Shown here in pieces: positions 24,995 to 32,603 of a stretch of DNA of 64,000 nucleotides. A program made the translations under genes and the position numbers. Position 1 is the stretch's first letter; each line of letters opens with the position of its first letter. The notes below the pieces were generated by a model, which was not told the DNA's origin, searched no databases, and saw nothing but the letters and a program-made list of their open reading frames with translations. This stretch comes from an uncultured Eubacteriales bacterium (lineage in GTDB: Bacteria; Bacillota; Clostridia; Christensenellales; Aristaeellaceae), in assembly GCA_900318145.1 (NCBI GenBank), contig ONJM01000002.1, positions 62,001 to 126,000 on the forward strand, given 5' to 3'.

Positions 24995-27394
24995 ATGAGA
25001 ACCGTTACGTATCGGTTGGTGGACCTGCAAAGAAGCCCCGTCATTGCGATAGGTTTTGTCGGAGAGAATGAGCATACGAGGATTCTTTTCGACTGCCTCA
25101 AAATTTTCGAGGAATATCCTGATTCTATTCCAAGCCTCACCGTAAGGCCTCCGGCTGGAGACACCTACCCGGGCATTGTGGTCCGGGACGGGGATATGGT
25201 GATTTGGGATATCATGAATTCGGACCTGATTGTTGAAGGTTATGGCGAGTTGCAGTTGACCTTCACATTGGATAATGTTGTGGTTAAAACCTACATTGCC
25301 CGGACAAAGATTTTGCGGAGTCTTCTTCCGGTCGGAGAAATACCGACGCCGATTGCAGACTGGATCCTCCGCGCCAACACGGTCCTTGGAGAAATTCCGG
25401 CAACAATTGAAGCGTCTGCCGACGCTGCGCTGGAAGCCGCGAAGGAAAGTGGCGATTTCGATGGCGTTGGCATTGTAAAGATTGAAAAAACCGGATCGTC
25501 CGGCTTGATTGACACATACACCATTCTGCTGACAGACGGGAATACTTATGAGTTCACCGTTACGAATGGCGAAGACGGTGAAGATGGATTCTCGCCTGTT
25601 GTGACTGTGACAGAAATAACCGGAGGGCATCGGGTTGTCATCACAGATGCCTCCGGGCCTCACCCGTTCGATGTCATGGATGGGAAAAGCGGGGATGTGA
25701 TTGACGATGATGCCGGAGCCGGAGCCACAGACAAGACGTGGTCCGCAGACAAGCTTACGAGCGAGCTTTCCAATAAAGCCGACAAAACAGATACCGTTCT
25801 GAACACCACGCTAAGCAGGGGACGGAAGGCAAATTCAACTGTCGGAACGGGATCGTTCGCGTTTGGAGATGTGGTGGCTGCATCGGGGCATTATTCGCAT
25901 GCCGAAGGTGTCGGAAGTTCGAGTGATATACAATACGGTTATAACCATTTAAAAAACGACAACAGCATTGGTCGTATTACGTTTTCTGGTTCTCCGGGAG
26001 CAAAAGGATATGGTTCTCACGCCGAAGGTTATGCCAGTTTGCCGTATGACAGTTTTGCTCATGCGGAAGGCTATGCAACTTATGCCGGTGGATATGCAAG
26101 CCATGCTGAAGGAAACAGCACTTATGCGAGCGGTGTTGATTCTCATGCGGAAGGTTATCAGACAACGGCGAACGGCCAAAATTCTCATGCAGAAGGTTCC
26201 GGAACAATAGCAAGCGATGTTGACGCCCATGCCGAAGGGACGTCGACAGTAGCTTCTCATCCAGGCGCTCATGCTGAAGGATATAGAACGAGAGCCCTTG
26301 ATGATCATACTCATTCAGAAGGTGAAAGCACAATAGCCAATAACAATGCTGCTCATGCTGAAGGATCAGGAACTTATGCAGGAGGTTATGCCGCACATGC
26401 CGAAGGCGGAAGATTTGCATCGGGTGACACAAAAGCAATTGACGGCCAAGTTTATCGCTATGGCGCAACCGGAGGGTATTCTCATTCAGAGGGCACCGAC
26501 ACTATTTCATATGGCCAGAATTCACACGCAGAAGGATCCGGAACGAGCGCTATTGGCGAAGCAAGCCATACAGAAGGGGCCGGAACGAAGGCAACATCGA
26601 CAAATGCCCATGCGGAAGGCGCTTCTACGACAGCGAGCGGAACACAGGCTCACGCTGAAGGGGCAGCCACAACCGCAAGCGGTGTACAATCTCATGCAGA
26701 AGGGGTCTCAACGACAGCAAGCGGAACACAGGCTCATGCAGAAGGCAGTGGAACACGAGCTACAAACGCAAGCGCACATTCCGAAGGATCTGGGACAGAA
26801 GCCTCCGGATTATACTCCCATGCCGAAGGCGGCGGAACACACGCAACCGGGGGTGGTTCCCATTCGGAGGGGGCAAGCACCCACGCGAATGGAGATTTGT
26901 CACACGCGGAGGGTAATTCAACATATGCAAACGGTACCGCATCACATGCAGAAGGTTATAACACTGTGGCCAACGCTCAGTATTCACATGTGTCCGGGCG
27001 TGACAATATACCTGATGATTATACAAAATGGGCAGAGTGGACTGCAAACACAGCTTATGCTGTAGGTGACAAAGTCAAGCGCACAACGACTCAGAATAGT
27101 GAAACCGTTGTCAAAGGTTATATCTGTAAAATCGCAAACTCTGATTCCTCTTTCAATTCTTCAAAATGGGATGAGGATTTCTGCATTAACTATGCGGTTA
27201 TCGTTGGAAATGGTAAATACAACGATCCTTCCAACGCATATTCTCTTGACTGGGACGGCAACGGACATTTCAAGGGCGATGTGTATGTCGGATGCAATGC
27301 CGACGGCACCGGCGGGACGAAACTTAGCATTCCTGAAATTGCAACAACGTCTGAAACACAGGCGATTATTACTGAATATGGGGTGAGCGCATGA
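24995..27394 (+). CDS. Large fibre/adhesin: BppU-like N-terminus plus about 23 YadA-like head repeats
   Basis: A 799-residue protein, ATG after AAGGAAGTGAG. Residues 1 to about 115 resemble the baseplate upper protein (BppU) N-terminal domain (YPGIVVRDGDMVIWD). A short linker has the GEDGEDGFSP motif. From about residue 300, H-[AST]-E-G occurs 23 times, mostly every 14 residues, in the pattern SHAEG-x(2)-T-x-A-x-G-x(2), the left-handed beta-roll repeat of trimeric YadA-type heads. Two longer intervals (after the first and the eleventh repeat) interrupt it. The C-terminus has its own fold and ends EIATTSETQAIITEYG, matching the spike's end. Likely a trimeric receptor-binding fibre. The next start overlaps its stop (ATGA). 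Confidence 0.75.
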   Translation: MRTVTYRLVDLQRSPVIAIGFVGENEHTRILFDCLKIFEEYPDSIPSLTVRPPAGDTYPGIVVRDGDMVIWDIMNSDLIVEGYGELQLTFTLDNVVVKTYIARTKILRSLLPVGEIPTPIADWILRANTVLGEIPATIEASADAALEAAKESGDFDGVGIVKIEKTGSSGLIDTYTILLTDGNTYEFTVTNGEDGEDGFSPVVTVTEITGGHRVVITDASGPHPFDVMDGKSGDVIDDDAGAGATDKTWSADKLTSELSNKADKTDTVLNTTLSRGRKANSTVGTGSFAFGDVVAASGHYSHAEGVGSSSDIQYGYNHLKNDNSIGRITFSGSPGAKGYGSHAEGYASLPYDSFAHAEGYATYAGGYASHAEGNSTYASGVDSHAEGYQTTANGQNSHAEGSGTIASDVDAHAEGTSTVASHPGAHAEGYRTRALDDHTHSEGESTIANNNAAHAEGSGTYAGGYAAHAEGGRFASGDTKAIDGQVYRYGATGGYSHSEGTDTISYGQNSHAEGSGTSAIGEASHTEGAGTKATSTNAHAEGASTTASGTQAHAEGAATTASGVQSHAEGVSTTASGTQAHAEGSGTRATNASAHSEGSGTEASGLYSHAEGGGTHATGGGSHSEGASTHANGDLSHAEGNSTYANGTASHAEGYNTVANAQYSHVSGRDNIPDDYTKWAEWTANTAYAVGDKVKRTTTQNSETVVKGYICKIANSDSSFNSSKWDEDFCINYAVIVGNGKYNDPSNAYSLDWDGNGHFKGDVYVGCNADGTGGTKLSIPEIATTSETQAIITEYGVSA

Positions 27395-29115
27395 GCATAC
27401 AGAACGACAAATTGATGAACCTCGCAGACGGAAAGGTTTTGTATGACGATCTGCGCGGAAGAGTGGAAACTGCGGTTTCTACGTTAAATGGAGCAATAAA
27501 CGCCAACGCCGATGCCATTTCCGACCTGCAAAAAGGGAAAGCACCGATCATCCTCGACACGGCATCCGGTGCGATTGCGAGTATCCCTGACGGTGCTGAC
27601 GGTCTGCCTGTTGAGCATCTGATTGTGGGGATTGAGCCTGTTCAGAGCGGTAGTGGCGATCCTTCACCGGAGAACGTTCGACCCATCAGCGGATGGACGG
27701 GGTGCAACGTTACGATAGCACCTACAACCGACCCGGATGACCCAGACAAGGTTGTGAAGTCTGTTTCGTGGGCGGACGAAGCCGGAACCGTCTACGGTGG
27801 CACGTTGGATGTGACAACGGGCGTGCTGACGGTGGATAAGGTTGGCGTTGATCTTGGCAATGCAACTTGGTCTGTAAAATCAACTGGAGATACGCATAAA
27901 TCTGTTTATACCGCTTTGCCGTATGCTTATGTTGGACATCCAAGGTCAGCCGATAATGTATTTACAGCAATTGCAGAAAAGTACGTTGAATCAGGCTATT
28001 ATTCTGGGACAAATGACTCAAAAGTAACAAACCCGGATGGTCAAGATATTGGGATTCTGTACTACTCAAACTCTTCAAATAAAACGCCAAGAACGTTATT
28101 TTTAATCATTGACAAAAATGATTCGCCAAGTGGGATACTTGTTTATCGGATTGCAGAACCGCAGACCTACCAACTGACCCCTGTCGAAGTATCCACCTTG
28201 CTCGGCACTAACAACCTTTACGCCGACACGGGGGATGTGGAGGTGCAGTATCGGGCAGACACAGCGTTGTTCATTCAGAAAACAGAGGTTTCAGGCGTTT
28301 CGGATGTGCAGGTCAACGGCACGAGCGTAGTCACGGGCGGCGTGGCGAATGTGCCGATGGCGGACGCTTCAAATTATGGTGTTGTCAAGATCAAAAATTC
28401 TAACGGGGTTATGGTTCATCCTGATAATTGCATCGGAATAAGCAGAGCATCAAACAATGATATAAAATCAGGAAATGCAGGATACAATCCGATAGTTCCG
28501 ACAACGCAACACAGAGCAGTTTTCTATGGATTAGCAACTGCTTCCGGTGATACCACCCAGAGTAGTTCTTCCAACGCTGTGGGGGTTTACACGCCAGAAG
28601 CTTTAAAGTCAATTCGGAAGATGCTGGGCTTGGAGCAGGATTGGGAACTGATTGCGGATGTAACTACTACGGAAGATTTGGCAGAAGTATCTGTCAGCAC
28701 AGATTTGAATGGGCAACCGTTTGAATTGAGCGAGATGTCTACAAGGGTAAGTTTGCCTCCTACAACGACAGGAACAAAGGATTTTGTTAAAGGGTCAACA
28801 ATATATAAAACAAAAGCAGGAGTATTAATTACAACCGGGTCCCTTCCATCATTATCGTATGCGTCAGCAACGAGTGTTGCATATTTTCAATACGATCACA
28901 AAATAATTGATTACTTTATTAATATGTATGCAAGATCCGGCTCAAGTTACAACAATACTCAAAATGCCCAAAACTGTTGTTTCCCAGATATGGGAACTAA
29001 CCAGAGTAGTGCAGTTGCATCATTAAATGGCATAACTTTGAAGCAATATAATGCAACATCTACATTAATACCATCCGGGACAAGAATTCAAATCTACGGC
29101 AGACGGATCATTTAA
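27391..29115 (+). CDS. Second fibre / receptor-binding protein with mosaic composition
   Basis: A 574-residue protein overlapping the previous stop by four bases. The N-terminus is a coiled coil (KVLYDDLRGRVETAVSTLNG). Residues about 60-105 carry PVQSGSGDPSPENVRPISGW, a motif I know from many gut phage tail proteins. A stretch with KVGVDLGNATWSV and the C-terminal ~110 residues are noticeably AT-richer and Asn/Ser/Tyr-rich compared with neighbours, which suggests exchanged modules. It probably contributes to adhesion specificity. Exact fold unknown. Confidence 0.65.
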   Translation: MSIQNDKLMNLADGKVLYDDLRGRVETAVSTLNGAINANADAISDLQKGKAPIILDTASGAIASIPDGADGLPVEHLIVGIEPVQSGSGDPSPENVRPISGWTGCNVTIAPTTDPDDPDKVVKSVSWADEAGTVYGGTLDVTTGVLTVDKVGVDLGNATWSVKSTGDTHKSVYTALPYAYVGHPRSADNVFTAIAEKYVESGYYSGTNDSKVTNPDGQDIGILYYSNSSNKTPRTLFLIIDKNDSPSGILVYRIAEPQTYQLTPVEVSTLLGTNNLYADTGDVEVQYRADTALFIQKTEVSGVSDVQVNGTSVVTGGVANVPMADASNYGVVKIKNSNGVMVHPDNCIGISRASNNDIKSGNAGYNPIVPTTQHRAVFYGLATASGDTTQSSSSNAVGVYTPEALKSIRKMLGLEQDWELIADVTTTEDLAEVSVSTDLNGQPFELSEMSTRVSLPPTTTGTKDFVKGSTIYKTKAGVLITTGSLPSLSYASATSVAYFQYDHKIIDYFINMYARSGSSYNNTQNAQNCCFPDMGTNQSSAVASLNGITLKQYNATSTLIPSGTRIQIYGRRII

Positions 29116-29135
29116 TGAAAGCGAGGTAAACAACC

Positions 29136-29456
29136 ATGAGAAACATTTTCATCGTAGACGCAATCATCGTAGACTCTAACGGCACCATGAACCATCTTTC
29201 CGGCTATCCAAAGCCTTTTGACAGCAACTCCTATGACGGAGATGTTGCCAAAGCACGGAAACGGGCAGACGGTGACTTCAGCGAGGTATACGGAGCCATG
29301 TGTAAACGTGATGACCGTCAGATTCAGACCGTCACGCTGACGAACATTTTCGGCGAATTGCTCGACCGGAAGAGCATGGGCAATTTCCCGGAACCTGCTC
29401 CGACTCCTACGCCGGACGAGAACGAAACGCCGGAAGAACCGTCTGAAGGAGAGTAA
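29136..29456 (+). CDS. Small phage protein after the fibre genes
   Basis: A 106-residue protein, ATG after GCGAGGT. A compact N-terminal domain (about 75 residues) is followed by an acidic, Pro/Thr/Glu-rich tail (PAPTPTPDENETPEEPSEGE). No family recognised. The place after the adhesin and before the terminator suggests a fibre accessory or chaperone. Confidence 0.55.
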   Translation: MRNIFIVDAIIVDSNGTMNHLSGYPKPFDSNSYDGDVAKARKRADGDFSEVYGAMCKRDDRQIQTVTLTNIFGELLDRKSMGNFPEPAPTPTPDENETPEEPSEGE

Positions 29457-29485
29457 GGTTCACGTTTAAAGTGACCAATAAACGC

Positions 29486-29517
29486 CAACCTGGTCCCCAA
29501 AGACCAGGTTGATTTTT
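29486..29517 (+). terminator. Terminator at the end of the fibre genes
   Basis: CAACCTGGTC pairs perfectly with GACCAGGTTG around CCCAAA, followed by ATTTTT. It separates the fibre genes from the lysis group. Confidence 0.85.
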
Positions 29518-29549
29518 GGGTATAAATAACAGAAAGGGAGTGTTTTTTT

Positions 29550-29999
29550 ATGGAAAAAATAGGCGAATGGCTCGGCGGTAACTGGGGCTGGGTCATCGCG
29601 GTGTTCTGTGTGTTTTTCGAGGTTGTGCCAATTAAGGTCCATCCGATCAGCTGGGCCCTCGGATGGTTAGGGAAAAAGCTGACAGGAGACATTCGAAAGG
29701 ATATAGCAGACCTCCGGAAAGACGTTGACGAGCAGCGGATGTCAAATATCAGGAGCTTAGTCCTCGACTTTTCCAATTCTTGCTTAAACGGCAAACGACA
29801 CACGAAAGAAGAGTTTGACCACATCATTGAGGAAAACAAAACATACGAGGAACTTGTAAAAAAGTACGAGATCCAAAATGAGGTCTATAAGGAAGCATAC
29901 GCATACATAAAACGCATATACAGAAAGCGCCTGGATAAAAGAGATTTTCTGTCAACGCCGACCATCGAGATGGACGTTGACGATATAGACGTCGAATGA
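29550..29999 (+). CDS. Membrane-anchored coiled-coil protein in lysis group
   Basis: A 149-residue protein, ATG after AAAGGGAG. One N-terminal membrane helix (WGWVIAVFCVFFEVVPI), then a long charged, helical region and an acidic end (MDVDDIDVE). Such small anchored proteins often lie just before endolysins in phages of Clostridia. A role in lysis timing is inferred from place only. Confidence 0.6.
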   Translation: MEKIGEWLGGNWGWVIAVFCVFFEVVPIKVHPISWALGWLGKKLTGDIRKDIADLRKDVDEQRMSNIRSLVLDFSNSCLNGKRHTKEEFDHIIEENKTYEELVKKYEIQNEVYKEAYAYIKRIYRKRLDKRDFLSTPTIEMDVDDIDVE

Positions 30000-30008
30000 G
30001 GTGATTGC

Positions 30009-30317
30009 ATGCCCGGGAGGAAAGTAGATCCACGGGAACAGTTTTCGAAGCGCCTTGCCGGTCGAGCGGAATGGTTCTGGTTTCTGTATATGATCCTCCT
30101 GGTAGCAGCCATCGTAATCACGCCAGACTCAGCGCTTCCGGCTGTCTATCTGGGGATCATGGTAACCGGGGTAATGATCATTTCCGTCCTGGCGTACACA
30201 AAGAACTCCATCGACGAGAAATGGTTCTTCTGGGCCGCGGAAATCGCAAAGGCTTTGAACAGCAAAAAGGACAAAGATATCTCTGAAACCGACGAGGGCG
30301 AGGGAGGTAATGGCTGA
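30009..30317 (+). CDS. Small two-helix membrane protein, possible holin partner
   Basis: A 102-residue protein; ATG 30009 after GAGGTGA. Two membrane segments (FWFLYMILLVAAIVI and VYLGIMVTGVMIISVLAY) with charged ends. It overlaps the endolysin start by one base. Size and place fit a holin or antiholin, but a better holin candidate follows the endolysin. Confidence 0.6.
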   Translation: MPGRKVDPREQFSKRLAGRAEWFWFLYMILLVAAIVITPDSALPAVYLGIMVTGVMIISVLAYTKNSIDEKWFFWAAEIAKALNSKKDKDISETDEGEGGNG

Positions 30318-31258
30318 TGCTCAGCATTCCAAAACTTTCGGAATCCGCAAGAGAGTGCCTGGGTTGGCCGTATGTCAGCCCGGGGACCAATGATCGGAAC
30401 GGCATTGATTGTTCCGGCCTGTACGTGAAAATGTACCGCGATCAGGGCGCGAGCATCTATCACGGTAGCAATACCATCTATCATGAATACTGCTCTGAGA
30501 CCGGCATGCTGACCAGCGAAAAACAGTTGCAGACAGGCATGGCGGTGTTCAAGCGGAAAGACTGGACGGATGCCGACAAGGGCAACAAATGGTACGGGAA
30601 ACAGCCTGGGAACCTGTCTCACGTCGGTTATGTGCTCAGCACGAACCCGCTGCAGATTATTCATGCAAGCAGCGCGGCCGGATGCGTGACGATCGACACA
30701 AAGATCGGTAAATGGGCGTGCTGGGGCAAACTGAAAGATGTGGACTATGGTTATGATCCAGGTCCTTCTCCGGATCCAGGTCCATCTCCCGCACCGGAGC
30801 CCAGTAAAATCCTGTACACATACGCGGAAAACGGGAAACCGATCAATATGCGGGCAAAGCCAAACCTCAAGGCTGCGCTTGTGGACAGGGTTCCCGTCGG
30901 TCAGGCTGTTACCTGGCTGAAGGAAGACGGATCTGGATGGGCATACATAAAATGGTATAGCCGGTACGGGTGGATGCTGGATTGTTACCTGGTAGAGGAA
31001 ACACCCGGGCCTGTTGAACCGGATCCAGTGCCAGATCCTGTTCCGGGGGCTCCTTCCGGAGAAATCATGACCGTATGGGCAGAGAACGGCATGCCGGTGA
31101 AAATCCGGATGAGGCCGTCGACCAGCTGTAATGTCTGGGAGCGGTTGCCGGTTGGAACAAAAGTCGAGCTGATCGAATACGGAACTGACTGGTGCAAAAT
31201 CACCTATGGGAAATACAGGGGTTGGTACATGATGACCAAATTCCTGAGTCACGGATAA
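30317..31258 (+). CDS. Endolysin: NlpC/P60 peptidase with two SH3 domains
   Basis: A 313-residue protein. The catalytic domain (1 to about 145) has the NlpC/P60 triad layout: Cys32 in GIDCSGLYVKMY, His102 in LSHVGYV and His116 in IIHAS. A Pro-rich linker (PDPGPSPDPGPSPAPEP) leads to two bacterial SH3 domains (about 170-230 and 250-310), each with an RxxP/PVG core typical of wall binding. It cuts peptidoglycan stem peptides at the end of infection. ATG is coupled to the previous stop with GGAGG upstream. Confidence 0.85.
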   Translation: MLSIPKLSESARECLGWPYVSPGTNDRNGIDCSGLYVKMYRDQGASIYHGSNTIYHEYCSETGMLTSEKQLQTGMAVFKRKDWTDADKGNKWYGKQPGNLSHVGYVLSTNPLQIIHASSAAGCVTIDTKIGKWACWGKLKDVDYGYDPGPSPDPGPSPAPEPSKILYTYAENGKPINMRAKPNLKAALVDRVPVGQAVTWLKEDGSGWAYIKWYSRYGWMLDCYLVEETPGPVEPDPVPDPVPGAPSGEIMTVWAENGMPVKIRMRPSTSCNVWERLPVGTKVELIEYGTDWCKITYGKYRGWYMMTKFLSHG

Positions 31259-31278
31259 AGATGAAAGGAGATTTCCAA

Positions 31279-31611
31279 ATGAACATTGATCTTACTCAAA
31301 TCATCCTGGCCGTCATTGCTCTGATTAGCGCGATTATCACCGGATTTGTGATCCCGCTGATTAAAAGCAAGCTGAACACGCAGCAGCTGGATGCGCTGAA
31401 AGCTGCGGCTAAAATCGCTGTGTACGCTGCGGAACAGATCCATGTTCCGGAAGATTGGGCGAAGAAAAAGGAAGACGCCCGGAAGTATCTCGCGGAGCTC
31501 GGATACGATGTTGACTCCGTTGCTGTGGACGCTGCGATCGAGGCAGCTGTGAAAGAGCTGAAGATTATCCTGGCCGGAAAGAACCAGAGCCAACCTCCCT
31601 TAGCAAGCTGA
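31279..31611 (+). CDS. Phage holin, LLH family
   Basis: A 110-residue protein; ATG 31279 with AAAGGAG upstream is chosen over earlier in-frame starts that lie inside the endolysin. One strong membrane helix (LAVIALISAIITGFVIPLI), then the amphipathic region KLNTQQLDALKAAAKIAVYAAEQ and EDARKYLAELGYDVDSVAVDA, the pattern of the LLH holin family. It would let endolysin reach the wall. Confidence 0.85.
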   Translation: MNIDLTQIILAVIALISAIITGFVIPLIKSKLNTQQLDALKAAAKIAVYAAEQIHVPEDWAKKKEDARKYLAELGYDVDSVAVDAAIEAAVKELKIILAGKNQSQPPLAS

Positions 31612-31628
31612 TATAATAGGAAAAGACC

Positions 31629-31660
31629 GCCTCCGGAAAAACCGGAGGCTTTTTCTTTTT
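31629..31660 (+). terminator. Terminator ending the late operon
   Basis: GCCTCCGG pairs with CCGGAGGC around five A residues, followed by TTTTTCTTTTT. It lies directly before the first ACTATGCGCATAGT promoter. Confidence 0.9.
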
Positions 31661-31664
31661 ATGC

Positions 31665-31693
31665 TTGACATAAAACTATGCGCATAGTATAAT
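31665..31693 (+). promoter_or_regulatory. Sigma-70 promoter with 14-base palindromic operator
   Basis: TTGACA (31665-31670), 17 bases, TATAAT (31688-31693). ACTATGCGCATAGT (31675-31688) fills the spacer and touches the -10 box. A GC-rich hairpin (31701-31716, GCCCC/GGGGC) lies in the leader right before GGAAGGAGG. The same palindrome, hairpin position and ribosome site occur at 34701. Confidence 0.85.
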
Positions 31694-31733
31694 GATCATG
31701 GCCCCCTGAGAGGGGCTGGAAGGAGGCTCGGAA

Positions 31734-31913
31734 ATGAGGGAAACGGCAAGGGACCGGATCGTTCGCCTGATTAAGATCGCGATCGAGAAAGGCAACTACG
31801 ACATCATTCGCCGGGCGCTTGACATCGCCTACGACAGCGGAATTGAGTGCGCGATTGATGACGCGTGGATCGCAGTCGAGGACGAAGTTTTCTATTTCAA
31901 CGGAGCATTCTGA
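31734..31913 (+). CDS. 59-residue phage protein, unknown function
   Basis: A short gene with ATG 31734 and GGAAGGAGG 8 bases upstream. It encodes a helical, amphipathic protein (RETARDRIVRLIKIAIEKG at the start; acidic end). It is the first gene of the non-structural transcription unit driven by the palindrome promoter. Its size and position would fit a small DNA-binding or host-takeover protein, but no motif proves this. Confidence 0.65.
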   Translation: MRETARDRIVRLIKIAIEKGNYDIIRRALDIAYDSGIECAIDDAWIAVEDEVFYFNGAF

Positions 31914-31929
31914 GAGGAGGACACGCAAA

Positions 31930-32382
31930 ATGATGATGGACAAGAACGGCCGCGAGATCCGGACGGGCGATGTGGTGCGCATCTCCGGAGCTTACTTCAA
32001 GAGCGACAACGGGCTCTACTTCGTTTCTCATTCTCCGGGAGATCCGTCATGGAACGGAAATGATTATTCGCTCCGCAAGCTTTGCAAGGACGGACGCGTC
32101 AGTGTTACGAAGTACAACGTTTGCTTCTGGCCCATTGTCAGCTACGTCAGCGACCGGGAGAAGTCAGCGCGGGCACGCGACTGGAACCGGGAGCATGCGG
32201 AGATCGAGGTCCTCGACGGGATCAACCGGGATGGGATCCGCGAGTACTTCGAGACCGAGGCGAATAACCTGCTGCCGTATATGGAAAGGGCAAAATGGGA
32301 CTGGGGAAAGCACAGCCACTCCTACGTGACCAATCTCAAGATTCACGACCTGTACATGAAGGTGGCCGCGTCCTGCGGCTGA
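31930..32382 (+). CDS. Unassigned 150-residue phage protein with SH3-like start
   Basis: ATG 31930 with GAGAGGAGG at the previous stop (TGAGAGGAGG). The first ~35 residues (GREIRTGDVVRISGAYF) look like a small SH3/KOW-type barrel. The middle and end are helical and charged. No family recognised. The TGAGAGGAGG stop-and-ribosome-site arrangement repeats in the next two genes. Confidence 0.6.
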   Translation: MMMDKNGREIRTGDVVRISGAYFKSDNGLYFVSHSPGDPSWNGNDYSLRKLCKDGRVSVTKYNVCFWPIVSYVSDREKSARARDWNREHAEIEVLDGINRDGIREYFETEANNLLPYMERAKWDWGKHSHSYVTNLKIHDLYMKVAASCG

Positions 32383-32395
32383 GAGGAGGATAAAA

Positions 32396-32590
32396 ATGGG
32401 ATTCAAAGATCTTCACACCGTCCATTCCAGCCGGTTTCATGTGGACATTGACTACTACACCGATGATCTGAGCAGCTATGACGATGGGCACATCAAAATC
32501 GCCTGGGGCTGCAGCGCCGATGACGGCCGCGGATACTACATCACATTTGCCGATGGCGTCTTCGATGACAGCGAGACAGAGGTTGCCTGA
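32396..32590 (+). CDS. Small acidic phage protein, unknown
   Basis: A 64-residue acidic, aromatic protein (DIDYYTDDLSSYDDG) with ATG after TGAGAGGAGG. Beta-rich by eye. It lies in an operon with the methyltransferase. Function unknown; DNA mimicry is conceivable from the acidic character but not shown. Confidence 0.6.
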   Translation: MGFKDLHTVHSSRFHVDIDYYTDDLSSYDDGHIKIAWGCSADDGRGYYITFADGVFDDSETEVA

Positions 32591-32603
32591 GAGGAGGATT
32601 GCA

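Noticed and set aside
26000..27000. Regularly spaced repeats that could suggest a CRISPR array
   Set aside because: The period is 42 bases and in frame, the repeat is the coded H-A-E-G unit, DNA copies vary, and there are no unique spacers.
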